Below are positions 25,211 to 36,247 of a DNA stretch of 64,000 nt, in pieces (the first letter of the stretch is position 1; the number at the start of each line of letters is the position of its first letter). Below the pieces are notes generated by a model. The model was not told where the DNA came from, did no database searches, and worked only from the letters and a program-made list of their open reading frames with translations. The translations under genes were made by a program, and so were the position numbers. The DNA comes from Congeria kusceri (lineage: Eukaryota; Mollusca; Bivalvia; Myida; Dreissenidae): contig CM051026.1 of assembly GCA_027627225.1 (NCBI GenBank), positions 5,572,415-5,636,414 on the forward strand. Reading direction: 5' to 3'.

Positions 25211-25510
25211 AAGTCTGTTTGTGTATATTTGGAGATGTTTATATTACTTATTTTAGAATCAATTATAGATACAATTGAATGTAGCTTTAGTTACTGATAG
25301 GTTTAAGCAAGGACAGAGAGTGTAGTTGTATGCGTGTCTACCTATCAACCAATCGACTAGGGTTTGAATCTCGGGGTACACTTTTTACATAAAAATGTTT
25401 TATAAACAAAATATACAATAAAATATTCAATAAGGTGCATGAGAATATTTTGGAATTGATGTTTATGTATGAAATAAATACATGAAGATCTACGTATCTT
25501 ACTTCTGTTT
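25211..25510. other. Spacer, no gene seen
   Basis: AT-rich; a tRNA-like stretch near 25300-25375 was examined and not accepted. Confidence 0.4.
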
Positions 25511-25700
25511 GTATGCCCCCACTTTTAGAGGGAGGATTTGCCCTTGTCCATCTGTCAGGCCCATCTGTCTGTCGGATTTGTGTGTCACGCGTAACTCAAA
25601 CATATTTATCAGCATGTGAACTTGTACACCTGGGTATTTTCGTGCAGTTCTTTCCGACGTCAGAGTTATGGCCCTGTTTTATTCACTTGTAGAATACTCA
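25511..25700 (+). mobile_element. Family L element, 5' fragment
   Basis: TATGCCCCCACTTTTAGAGG, a gtccatctgtcagg/ctgtctgtcgg tract, gcgtaactcaaa, catgtgaacttgtacacctgggtatttt and cagagttatggccc match the first unit of 31141-31928. It is truncated after one unit. Confidence 0.75.
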
Positions 25701-25944
25701 GTTGATGTACGGAGGACAAATTGGTCAGCCAGCAACTCAAGTTTTGTAAGCAGCAGCAATGGAACTCGGACCAGTAACTGGACCTGTACTGACCTCCCTC
25801 CTGCCTAGGTGGAAGTGACTTTGGTGGGGATAGTTGTCAAGTCGAGGATTGCAACCCAAAGTTTGGCCAAGGTAAGATGACATTGATGTCAACAATAGTT
25901 GCTGGCATGCTGTCCAAATGTAGTATGGTTGCAATTAACATATT
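25701..25944. repeat. Repeat N, copy 1
   Basis: A ~220-bp block shared with 49060-49288: ttggtcagccag, tggaact.g..ccag, ggacctgtac.gac, gtcaagt.gaggattgcaacc, ccaaggtaagatgacat and aaatgtagt.tggttgca. In both places it abuts the 5' end of a tandem-core element. The minus strand gives short related peptides (TGPVTG / TGPVSG), but neither frame extends. Confidence 0.7.
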
Positions 25945-26482
25945 TATACCCCCACAAACAAAGTTTGGGGGTGGGTGGGGCGGGGTATATAGGAGTGAGC
26001 TTGTGGGTCTGTCGATCGGTTGGTTTTCATGGTTTCTGGATGATAACTGAAGAAAGGCTTGACATATTCAAACAATTTGTGGTACACATGTGTAATATAA
26101 TAGAGCGAAAAAAAATACAGGTCTGGTTCGACTTTTGTTACAAAGCACTAAGTTTTGACAGAGTTATGTCCTCTTTTTGACTTAAATTCCCTAAAAACCT
26201 GGTTTCATGGTTTCAGGACGATAACTCATGAAAGGCTCCACATATTTAAATTATTTTCTGTACATAAGTGTAACACCATAATAAACAGGTGAGGTTCGAC
26301 TTTTGTTGAAAACTGCTAAATGTTGACAGAGTTATGGCTCATATTGTAACTTTTCCAAACATACTGTTAAATATTCACAAATTAAAGCGTTCTCATTGTG
26401 TCCATTTCTTTCGAATGGATGTCATAGTTTTGTGACAAGGCCATATCGTGTGGGTATATCCATCATTCATGTAACAATTCTA
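25945..26482 (+). mobile_element. Family A element, copy 2
   Basis: TATACCCCCACAAACAAAG hairpin end, about two and a half core units (aggcttgacatattcaa, cagagttatgtcc), and the conserved 3' block ccatttctttcgaatgga ... gtgacaaggccatatcgtg. It ends caattctagtttt, where H copy 3 begins. Confidence 0.85.
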
Positions 26483-28265
26483 GTTTTAGCTCACCTGAGA
26501 TTGAAGTGCGCTAGTGTGAGCTACTGTGGTCAGTCATGGTTTGTCGTCAGTTGTTAGTAACCGTTCTTCTGAAACAACTTCTCTGTAACCGCTGAATGGA
26601 AGTTGAAAAAACTGGTCGTATATGTTCAGTCTTCACAGAATTGCATAGGAATCCACATTTGATACTATGTGTTGTCACTTGGATCAGACACTGTGTTTTT
26701 AGACAATTATTCATTGTAATGCCATCAGTAACTTGGTCCAATGAAAGCCAGTACCTAGCCAAAATTGTGCATTCTATTGTCAAGTTCTAATCTAATAATT
26801 CTGAGTGACTTGTTTGATGAAAATTACTTGTCTGTACTTGTTCTCTGCAACTTCTTGTAATGAATTGAAGTACTTAGCACTCAGTACCATGCCTTGTTGC
26901 GCATATAATAGGCATGTTCCAACGATTATTTAGTGACTTGTGGCCTCCTTATTTAGTCACTTGTGGCCCCCTGCTTTCTAACCAGACATGTTTAAACAAA
27001 AATTGTGACAAGCCCATTAATTATTTTGTTTGTTTGGTCCGTTGTGTGTCATTGGGTCAGTTAACACTTTCAACACTGGGCAGAATTCCTGTCCAATGAT
27101 TGTTTAGTGACTTGTGGCTTACTTATTAAGTGACTAATGGGCTCCTGCTTTTTCACCAGACGTGTTTTAAAAAATTTGTTTAAAGCCCAAGATAAATGTC
27201 GTCCGATGTGTGCGCCTGTGTCAGTGCGTCAGTTAACACTTAAAACCCTGGGCAGAATTCAACCAAATTACACAGAAATCATCCTTGGGTGTAAGAGAAA
27301 ATCCATACAAGTAAATAGTGTAATTGTCTACATTGCTGGTACGTCCTGATACATGATCTAACATCTGGAAAATCATTCTGCACAGTGTCAAGTTATGAAT
27401 TTATAAACATTACCAATTCGTTACTTGTAGTTGTCCGCCACTAAAAACAAAAGTTTCACTTTGTACATTTTGAGCATTCTTGTTTTACTGTTGCCAGTTA
27501 TACATGCAATTTTTCTAGTAAACGCCATGCATGTTTAAATCGCAATGAACACAAGCCCATGCTTGTTTTTGTAGCAATATTTTACCATTTATTTGTTACC
27601 AGTTTTAAAAAACAAACTCAAATGCTTTTATTTTGCTATTTCTACAACTTCATTTTTTCTGGGTCTAAAAAACAACGTTGAAATGTTTAGATCGAATGTC
27701 CGTTATTATTGGCCAGGATGACTTTGATGAGGTTGAACTGAATTATTTATTTGTATTTGTATTGATCAGTAGGCATAAACGTTAAGAGTCCAGAGTGAAA
27801 AATGCGATCATGGTTTGATACTTGACCATTTTCCTTCAATTTAAAGGAGTATCAGTAAAACTCTGGCAATCAAAAGCTTGCAAAACTAGAAAATTTGAAA
27901 AATGATTTAACAGAAATGTTCCTTGAGTGACCTGCTACCAAATTGCTTAAAATAATAGAATTCAGTAAAAGCCTTCGTTATATTTATTCCAAATTTATGG
28001 AGTCACAAACTAGACAAAATAAAATTTGATGCTAGCAGGTATGTGTGAGATAATAAAAATAAAATAAAAACAATTGTCAATTAAATTTCTAAGATAACTT
28101 CTTGAGGGGAGAATAGATACATTAGAGTTTTGGCTACGCAATTGGAAGTTACATAGCCCTAGTTTGAGGTTAGACATTCATTGTTTGACACAGGGCTCTT
28201 GCCCTCAATCTACTTTTGTGGCAACTCAGGGTAGCAGTTCAGGGCCACTTTGGCCCTCTTGTATT
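26483..28265 (+). mobile_element. Block/element H, copy 3 (with both ends)
   Basis: Starts TTTTAGCTCACCTGAGAT, runs through ggtcagtcatgg, the tttagtgacttgtggcc duplications (26925-27300) and aaacgccatgcatg. It ends with the 7-bp hairpin AGGGCCA (28241-28247) / TGGCCCT (28251-28257) followed by CTTGTATT. This copy suggests that block H is itself an element with the shared terminal plan. Small frames inside are not conserved. Confidence 0.7.
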
Positions 28266-28830
28266 TGAGCGTATTTTAACTTTGTATTGTTTAATGGACA
28301 TGAAAACGTTTCAATGCTGTTTGTTACTGGTCCAATTTATTATTATCTTGATTGGTGTATATAAGCACTGTTAAAGAAATTCAGGTGTAAATGATATCCT
28401 AGCTAATGACACTACAGTTTTGAAGCAGAATGTTAAAACAATTGTCAACATACAAAATCTCAATCTTAAATCCATAAACACATTGTTCTGTAGTAGATCT
28501 TTGGCACAGAGTTATCAGTACGTCTTTGACCCTTTCAGTGGAAAACAAACCAAACACTTTGGCAGAAATAATGTGCTTTAAAAACTGTCTATGATCCAAC
28601 GATTTATTATTGAGTTTGAAAACAAATTAGTAGACAATACAAGATTTCAAATAGCTTGACAAATGTGATAGCCTTCCCCAGCGAATTCCTTTGTGTAAAA
28701 TTATCATGCTAAACTAGATAATAGATTTGTAATACCTTTGGGTATGTTCGTGACATGTAAGTTACTTACAGGTTATGAATAAATGTGTTAGATTCAAAAT
28801 TTACTGCTTTATAATTGGGCCAAGTTTGTG
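28266..28830 (+). repeat. Block PQ, copy 4
   Basis: Shares the caattgtcaacatacaa, aaatccataaacacattgtt, tttgaccctttcagtgg and tttcaaatagcttgacaaatg series with the other PQ copies. Parts of the same block reappear around V at 30270-30355 and 31985-32050, as at 40580-40810. Confidence 0.7.
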
Positions 28831-29277
28831 TGTTTTCTTTCCTAATATTGATATAAAAATCAACTTTTGCAACTTTGTGAACATAAATTGATTTATTGTC
28901 GCAAACTTATACATAAACTGCACTCCTTAAGTTGAAATATTTTCTCAAGGATATTTAAGAATATCCCTTCTAAATGGCTATGTAAATTACTGGCTCTTTG
29001 ATACTCTATGTAAAATTTATCCAACCTAGACTACAGTTAGTAAATTGTTTGCTTTACTGTATAGAAAACAAATGACAAAAACCTATAATAATACCACCAG
29101 AAGTATTGTCCCATGACGAGCAAAGTGCTCCCTTCATGGTCATTTTGTGTAGCAATTAGCCAGCAGTATTCTTATATGAGAAACAGCTATGGAAAAACAT
29201 GGTATAAGCCGTTTAATTATAAAATTGCCTCAGTAATTTACCATAGTTATAACGACAACAACATCGATCACATATAC
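28831..29277. other. Intergenic, no gene seen
   Basis: No feature recognised. The 123-codon frame starting at 29113 runs into the next element and is accidental. Confidence 0.5.
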
Positions 29278-29957
29278 AGTAATTATGCCCCCATCAAAGA
29301 TGGCGGGGTGTATTGGTTTAATGTCGGTCTGTCTGTCTGTCGGTCGGTTGGTAGACCACTTTCATTTCCGCTCTCTAAGTCTAATAGTTTTCATCCAATC
29401 TTAACTAAACTTCATGAACATGTTTATGGGCATGATATCTTGGCCATGTTCGATAATCAGCCAAATCGCTCCAGGAATTGTTGAGTTACGGCTCTCGAGT
29501 TATCTAAAATTAGCCTTTTTAGCAGTTTCCGCTCTCTAAGTCAAACAGTTTTCATCTGATCTTCACTAAACTTGCTGAAAATGTTTGTGGGCATAATTTC
29601 TTGGCCAAGTTCGATAATCAGCCAAATCGCCCCAGAATTTGTGGAGTTATGACCCTTCAATTAGCTTAAATTGCCGTTTTAGCGTTACACTCTCTAAGTC
29701 CAACAGTTTTCATCTAATCTTCACCAAACTTAATGAAAATATTTGAGGTTATAGTATCATTGCCAAGTTTGATGATCAACCAAAACACAACTGGATCTGC
29801 AGAGTTACGTGGAGTTGATTCATCTAAAATTGTCCTTCTAAGCAATTTTCGCTCCCTATGTCCAACAGTTCTCATCCGATCACCACCATACTTGATATTT
29901 AAAAGATTGCTTATAACCTAGAGGGGGCATAACTGTTTTACAAACAGCTCTTGTTAT
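29278..29957 (+). mobile_element. Family I element, copy 2
   Basis: TTATGCCCCC (29283-29292) is repeated inverted, perfectly, at 29923-29932. Microsatellite gtctgtctgtctgtcggtcgg. Four core units carry tccaacagttttcatctgatcttcac. 3' hairpin CTGTTT (29933-29938) / AAACAG (29942-29947), then CTCTTGTT. Confidence 0.88.
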
Positions 29958-30723
29958 TAACTTTGGTGTGTTGATTTTATCCACCACCTTTTCTTGTCTC
30001 TAATAACCATTATTTAACAGTTATGATCGTGTTCTTCAGTTTCATTGTAATCAGTTATACTATTCATTATTAATTACTTATCTGTAAAGAAATTCACAAC
30101 TTTATGTGCGGTTTTAGAAATATTACACTTCCAAAATTTGAACATTGAAAATATTTAAGATGTTTTCTGTAATATGGCCCCTGATCAATAAAATAAACCA
30201 TTTATATTGTTTGAGGTTTGTTCACTAGCCAATTTACCATGTTCTTTTTGAAATACAATGAATTGAATTCCTTTCAGTGTCTATTATGCTTCACCACCCA
30301 TTCAAGACCTGAACATTCATGCCAAAATTAAATCATGTTATTTGTGTACCTTTGATTTAAAGGGGCGTATCGAAAGTATTGCATTGTATATAGACATAGA
30401 GCTGAACTTAGCAATCTCAAACTCACATAAAAAATAAAGTTCAGGTCATCTCAAAAATAATTGTAAACTTTTTTCCTTCTTACTTTATATGAAATGAATA
30501 TTGAATAGTGTTGATGCCAGTGACAATATCAAGCCAAGACCAAGTTTCTCTCAGATCGCAAACATCTCGACACATATTTAAACGAGCGTATGTAAACTTG
30601 AATTATTTTCCACTGGTTTATAGTTCAGTATATGCATACAGGATGGCAATGTTGTATTGCAATTTCGTGAACATTTAGACTAAATGCTTATAAAAGGTCT
30701 CTTTTTGGAGATGTCAAACTGCT

Positions 30724-30768
30724 GATATCTCGAAGTCATTTGTGAGCTCTCGGCGACTTTGAGATATC
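30724..30768. repeat. Inverted repeat inside V
   Basis: GATATCTCGAAGTC (30724-30737) pairs with GACTTTGAGATATC (30755-30768), 13 of 14 positions. Confidence 0.75.
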
Positions 30769-31140
30769 GAAGTTCAGCTTATATTAATTCAAGACAATTT
30801 CCTATTATTAACATAATATTGATGAAAAGGGTATACATGTATATGAGACAATAATTAAGTTTGGAAGACATGGTTCTATAAGGATTAAAATACACACCTA
30901 GAAATTTGTGCTCTTTAATGAAAACTTGCTATATGCAAAGTTTATCAATAGTGAGCAGGCGCGTTATGGTACTTCATGTACATTCCATTCATATCTCTTT
31001 TACTACTACTACAAATTGTCGCACGCCCGCAAAAGTATCACCAGTGACCAATGTTAATGTAATACAATAGTATATGTTTTTCAAATGTTTACAGAAACAA
31101 AACAACATGGTTCAATAATATTCTCTGCAAAAGAAGTTTG

Positions 31141-31928
31141 TTATGCCCCCACTTTAGAGGGGGGGGTGGCAATTAGATTTGCCCTTGTCTGTCCGACCGT
31201 CCTTCCGTTGGATTTTCGTGTCGCCCATAATTAAAAAAGTATAACTGCTAAAGTGATTAAACTTTATAAGCATATTCATCAGCATCGGGGCTTGTGCACC
31301 TGGGTATTTTGGTGCAGTTTTTTCAGACATCAGCGGAGTTATAGCCCTTTTTTAGTAAAAAAAGATATTTTTTGGTGCAGTTTTTTCCAACACCAGCGGA
31401 GTTATGGCTCAGCAAAAAATGACATTTTTGGACTTGTGTAGCACATAACTCAAAAAGTATTACTGCTACTGTGATGAATCTTTATATACATATTAATCAA
31501 CTTGTGCACTTGGGTATTTAGGTGCATTTTTTTTTACATCGGCGGAGTTATGGACCTTTTTTTAGCAAAAAATGACATTTTTAGACTTGTGTCACGTGTA
31601 ACTCAAAAAGTATTATTATTAGACTGATGGAACTTTATTAAAATATTATTCAGTATGTGAACATGTGCACCTGGGTATTTTGGTGCAGTTTTTTCCGCCA
31701 TCCGTGGAGTTATGACCTTTATTTTTTTTAGCAAAAAATGACATTTTGGGATTTGTGTCCCTTGGACTCAAAATGTATAACTGCTAGACTAATGAAACTT
31801 TATAAGCATATTCATCAGCACGTGAACTTGTGTACCAGGGTATTTTGGTGCATTTTTTCAACATCAGAGTTTTGTGACAACCAGCGGAATGTGGGGTCAT
31901 CCGTGTCCTACGGACACATGTCTAGTTT
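31141..31928 (+). mobile_element. Family L element, complete copy
   Basis: 5' TTATGCCCCCACTTTAGAGG hairpin, gtctgtccgaccgtcc tract, four ~160-bp units (gcgtaactcaaaaagtat, cttgtgcacctgggtattttggtgcag, agcggagttatggcc). Subterminal inverted GTGGGGTCAT (31891-31900). 3' hairpin GTGTCC (31903-31908) / GGACAC (31912-31917), ATG, then TCTAGTTT. Inserted in V. Confidence 0.85.
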
Positions 31929-31966
31929 TTATAAATGTGGACCTACCGTCGATACGCCCCTTTATT

Positions 31967-32754
31967 AATATTGATTGTAGTATCCTAATTTAGTAGTACT
32001 ATAGGCCATTAGAAAATGTCTTGCAATTCACGATTTGTTGAAGAATTTTAATTATAATAGTTTGATCCATTCTTTACTGGAGGTTATTGATCAAATACTA
32101 ACACCCGCACATTCAGAACATATATGTTCAGACAATTATGGATTGTATCTATTTGAACATTTTGTGTAAGTACATGCCATGTATAATGTTACTCACACAC
32201 TAAGGTTAAACCCTGTAGTTTATCTCATCTTTAAGCTGTGATTGTTGAAATAACACCCTGTGGGATAAACTTAGCTGTATTAGTTGATACAGTCGCATTG
32301 TTTACTTTTGCCGATCTCAATTTCTTGTCAGCCATTTGAAGATAATTTACATACCTTGTATTTAAAATACGCAAACATGTTTTCTGAAACATCCAGATTA
32401 AATTTTGTGCTTCGATTGAGAGTTTTTGAAAACGAGCATAAAGGTCATGGTCATTCATTGTGTATTTTTTTTTACTTATAGATCATAAATAGTAAGGATC
32501 ATTACGCAGTTGTGTCTTTGTTGACTTTAAAGGTCCTTTTTAATGAAAGTTTTCTGTGAAAGTTACTATTTAATTATTTGTTGTAGAAATAACACAAACA
32601 TATACAATAAAACTTGTTAACAGCCCAAGTTTTGTTTGATGTATTTCTAGAATCTTGGGACTACTTCTTTATTACAATTCGTACATTTTGTATTCAGTAC
32701 TAGTAGAAGCAGTTGTACTATCAGTTTATGAATTCCACGGTTTGTTTAACATTT
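31967..32754. other. No gene; block PQ remnant at 31985-32050
   Basis: The first ~80 bases resemble 40760-40810. The rest is AT-rich, with short frames on both strands over 32231-32481 that look accidental. Confidence 0.45.
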
Positions 32755-32997
32755 GTTATGCCCCCATTTTAAAGGGATGGGTGGGTGCATATAGATTTGC
32801 CCTTGTCCGTTCGTCGTTGGATTTTTGTGTGGTGCGTAACTCAAAATGTATAAATGCTAGAGTGATGAAACTTCATAAGCATATTCTTTCGCATCGGGAC
32901 TTGAGTATTTTTATGAAGTTTTTTCCGACATCAGCGGAGTTACGGCCATTTTTAGAAACAAATGACATTTTTAGATTTGTGTCGCGCGTAACTCAAA
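32755..32997 (+). mobile_element. Family L element, 5' fragment cut by G
   Basis: TATGCCCCCATTTTAAAGGG, ttgcccttgtccgttcg, gtaactcaaaatgtat and agcggagttacggcc match the first unit and a half of L. It stops inside gcgtaactcaaaa where G begins. Confidence 0.75.
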
Positions 32998-34673
32998 ACA
33001 GGCTGTCAGCTGGTCCTACTTTTTCCTGCTTTTCCTACTTTGTTAATTCACTCAAACTTTTTCCTACTTTTTGGTAAAAAAAAACTCCTATTATTCCTAC
33101 TTTTTTAGTTTGCCAGAAATGAAGATGAATTAAATAATGTTTTATATAAAAAAGAACAAAGTCTATTTGTAAATGTATTGTATAGATGGGACAATGTGGT
33201 ATGTTCCCCTGCTAATTTGTCTGGAACTATTTTTATTGTATGTATTGACTTTGACATGCATAGATTTGTATTCACAGGCCTTTTAAAGGTTCTGAGATAT
33301 TTAAAATGTGTTAAAAATCAAGTTAAAGTCATGTACACTGAAGAATGAATCTGTTATCATATACATGTGTAGATATAATTGTGGTTTTGTTCCCAATTGT
33401 GGGCTTACTGATGGAGCTCAGTGTACTTTCCAGCTCTAAATGTCTAGTGTAGATTTTATTCAGATCTTTTATCAAATAATGTTATTCAAATACATATACA
33501 GGACATGAGATATTTAGAATCTGGGATTAATTGCTGACTGCCTCAAAAATCTATCAGGTTGTAGTCTACTTCATTATCACCTACGGGTAAATTGGAAATC
33601 AAAACAATAGTTTTAATCAAGTTGTATTGACATACAACCTGACAAAATGCATTACCCAATTGTCTTCTTATTGTAAAGAAAATGTTACCGATTTTTGAAA
33701 ATAATACTATTTATCAAGATTTTTCTGAATATGTACCGAGTGCTATTCCTTTTATATTATGAAAGATTATCACAAAGATGGAGTATAATCCCATCCTTGA
33801 TTCTGTAAATGCTCTAACCAATATGTTAGAAATCCTGTGTGTTTGTAAATTATGATAAGTCGTGCTGAATTCACCTATTCACCTATTCATTATGTTGATG
33901 TCCTTCCTACCCATTGGTGTACAACAAATGCAAGGGAGGTATGAATTCACAGACACAGACATCTTACTGTGGGTTAAAGTCTCTGACTGTTGATCACTTG
34001 CCCCTTACCACTGTAGGCCCAAACCACAGTAGGCTCAAGCCTTAATGGGGTCATATTCGTTCAAGTGAGGAAGCTACCAATCTAGCTTATGAAAGATCAG
34101 TAGTTCTACCCTGGTGCCTGCATGTTTGTTGTCTTTCTCCACCATGAAAAGCTGGAAATCACCATATTATAACTGGCTGATGAGTGTGACATTAATTCCA
34201 ATAAACGGCAGACAAAGATGGTCAGATACAACTGGGAGTACAACTTCTTAAAAAAGACAGTTGATTTCAAAGTGCTTGATACTATTGGTAGTAGTAACTC
34301 TGTGAAACCTTTGGTATTGATGTAACATATTTTGCAGTGTACATGTTTATTGTAATCATTACCTTATGTTTATATTGAGCTAGTTATTGGTATGTTTGTA
34401 TTATTAGTTGAACAATTAAAAAACCAATTCAGGATTTTTGGCAGATGTCCCATGATTACACTCCTCAAGCTGAACAGTTGCCTATTGTTAACATTGAAGG
34501 GTAATTTACGAAGTTCAGTCAATTTAAACGTAACTTTGCTATGGTAAATGTGTTTTAAAATTCCTACTTTTTGACAAGAAATATATACTTTTTCCTACTT
34601 TTTTCCTACTTTTCTTTAAAGAAAGCCCCTATATTTTTCCTACTTTTTCACAGAGGGCTTGTTGACAGCCTGT
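32998..34673. mobile_element. Family G TIR element, 1.68-kb copy
   Basis: ACAGGCTGTCAGC (32998-33010) and inverted GTTGACAGCCTGT (34661-34673) form 13-bp TIRs with one mismatch. Both subterminal regions hold several copies of ttcctacttttt in the same direct orientation (33020-33105, 34560-34650). The 1.4-kb interior has no long ORF. Ends starting CAGG are reminiscent of hAT elements, but no 8-bp target duplication is evident. Confidence 0.75.
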
Positions 34674-35730
34674 AATTTCAGTGCTCCCTACTCGACAGTT
34701 GCATGGGCTCAATTTTCATTTTCAATTTACTTGCCAGTGTTTATAGGCTGTGTAACATGACCTTGGGAAAATCAGCCGTTAATATCCCATATTCGATAGG
34801 CAACATTCCATAGAATACACTCGCTGACTGACCTGCGCCTATTAATAGTATACACGTAAAAAACACTGAATCGTCTAACAAGCATCCAGAGAACAATGAG
34901 CAATAAGATTAATAATGAATGGAGAATTACTTTCATTTATAAACTTTCCATGAATGTATATTTGGATAACTGTTGGTAAATCTATTTATTAAGAATTATT
35001 TAGAATTGCGTGTTATCTTTTGTTCTCCTGTAGAGGCTATTCAATATATAAATAGATTTTGCATCTTTCTATAAATAGACACTGGCGGAGGCTTTGTACA
35101 TATGTAATTCAGTTTGATTTAAATTTTGCATTTTTACTTTCTGTGCGTTTTATGAATGCATTAAAACTAGAATAGTTATACACAAAAACGCTCGAGACGT
35201 ATTTTCACAAAAGAATATAAATCTATTTTTCCATATATTAGGTATAACTTAACGCTTTTGTGAAATAATATTATTTAATTGTGATGAATGTTCCCTGACG
35301 TGTGTTTTTATTTGGCACACATAGTGTAAATGCTTAATCCATAACAAATATTTTTAACGCTCATATTCCTTCTCTTCCTTATTTTCTTGGAAACAAGGTA
35401 ACTTCTAGTAAATTTTGATTTGCCTGATAAATACTGTATAAATTATTTATATTTAAAAAATCACTGATGGAAAATATGAGGCGGTAAGATCAGTCAATTG
35501 TACGGACATTACATAATTAATGTGTCTTTAACATATGGACTTTTCATAGTTTCCCGGCACCTTATGATGCTCAGCATCATTGTTTTTGTTGTGAAATACT
35601 GTTTCTACCATATTCTTGTGCAGAGGCAATACAATCTACAAATAGACATTGTTTTTATAAGACTATGAATAAATGCATTGTTTACTAACATAATTTAATC
35701 ATAAAAACTCTTCAAATATATATAAGGGAT
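34674..35730. other. Intergenic, no gene seen
   Basis: AT-rich sequence; nothing recognised. Confidence 0.5.
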
Positions 35731-35922
35731 GTCATGGAAAAACCGGGTTTAATGCAAGTGCGTAAGTCCGCACAGGATAATACAGAACGGCACTTTCTGC
35801 CTACAGTGGATTTATGTTTAGAAGAGACTTCATAGAAACAGAAAATACCATAAAAGCGGAAAGTGTTGTCCCAGATCAGCATGTGTGTACTGCACAGTCC
35901 ACACAGGCTGTGGAACTGATTT
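35731..35922 (-). mobile_element. Family T palindromic MITE, decayed copy
   Basis: The reverse complement matches 53421-53682: catggaaaaaccggg.tttaatgca.gtgcgtaa; cactttc.gcctacagtggattta; gaaacagaaaataccataaaa; and gcggaaagtg. The perfect internal stem of the other copy is destroyed here. Confidence 0.75.
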
Positions 35923-36247
35923 AAAACATGGCATAGTTCATCAGTACATTGCTTTGACATGAAATAATTATATTCTTTTTATTTATTTTAAATATAGAAA
36001 CATTTCATACTACTGTTTTAGGAGTAATGAAAAAATGAGTTTGCTATTTGATGATGAAAATTGACTTTTTTTTTGTTTTTGTTAAATAATAGCGAAAAAT
36101 AATGTTAAATGCATATAGAATAACGATCTATGAAGAAATGAGCCTGTTCGTTTATAAACCTAATCAACGTAATGCATCAGTTTAAAATATTCATGTTGGA
36201 TATTCAATTTACATGATTTACAAACATTTACAACATATGCCAAATAT
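35923..36247. other. Spacer, no gene seen
   Basis: AT-rich; nothing recognised. Confidence 0.5.

Larger units (their letters stand above)
30356..31966. mobile_element. Family V TIR element carrying a nested L element
   Basis: TTTAAAGGGGCGTATCGA (30356-30373) matches the inverted TCGATACGCCCCTTTATTAA (31949-31968), with a 14-base perfect core AAAGGGGCGTATCGA less its first base. Without the L insertion (31141-31928) it would be about 0.8 kb. An internal hairpin lies at 30724-30768. Flanking bases belong to block PQ. No coding region inside. Confidence 0.75.

Noticed and set aside
25300..25375. tRNA-like stretch with GGGTTTGAATCTC
   Set aside because: A B-box-like motif is present, but no convincing A box, acceptor stem or anticodon arm can be drawn.
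29113..29484. 123-codon open frame
   Set aside because: It runs from unique sequence into the microsatellite and first cores of family I.
32655..33077. 140-codon open frame
   Set aside because: It crosses the 5' end of an L element and the junction with G, so it is composed of repeat pieces.
33106..34555. Possible transposase within the long G element
   Set aside because: No frame of useful length and no recognisable catalytic motif on either strand.
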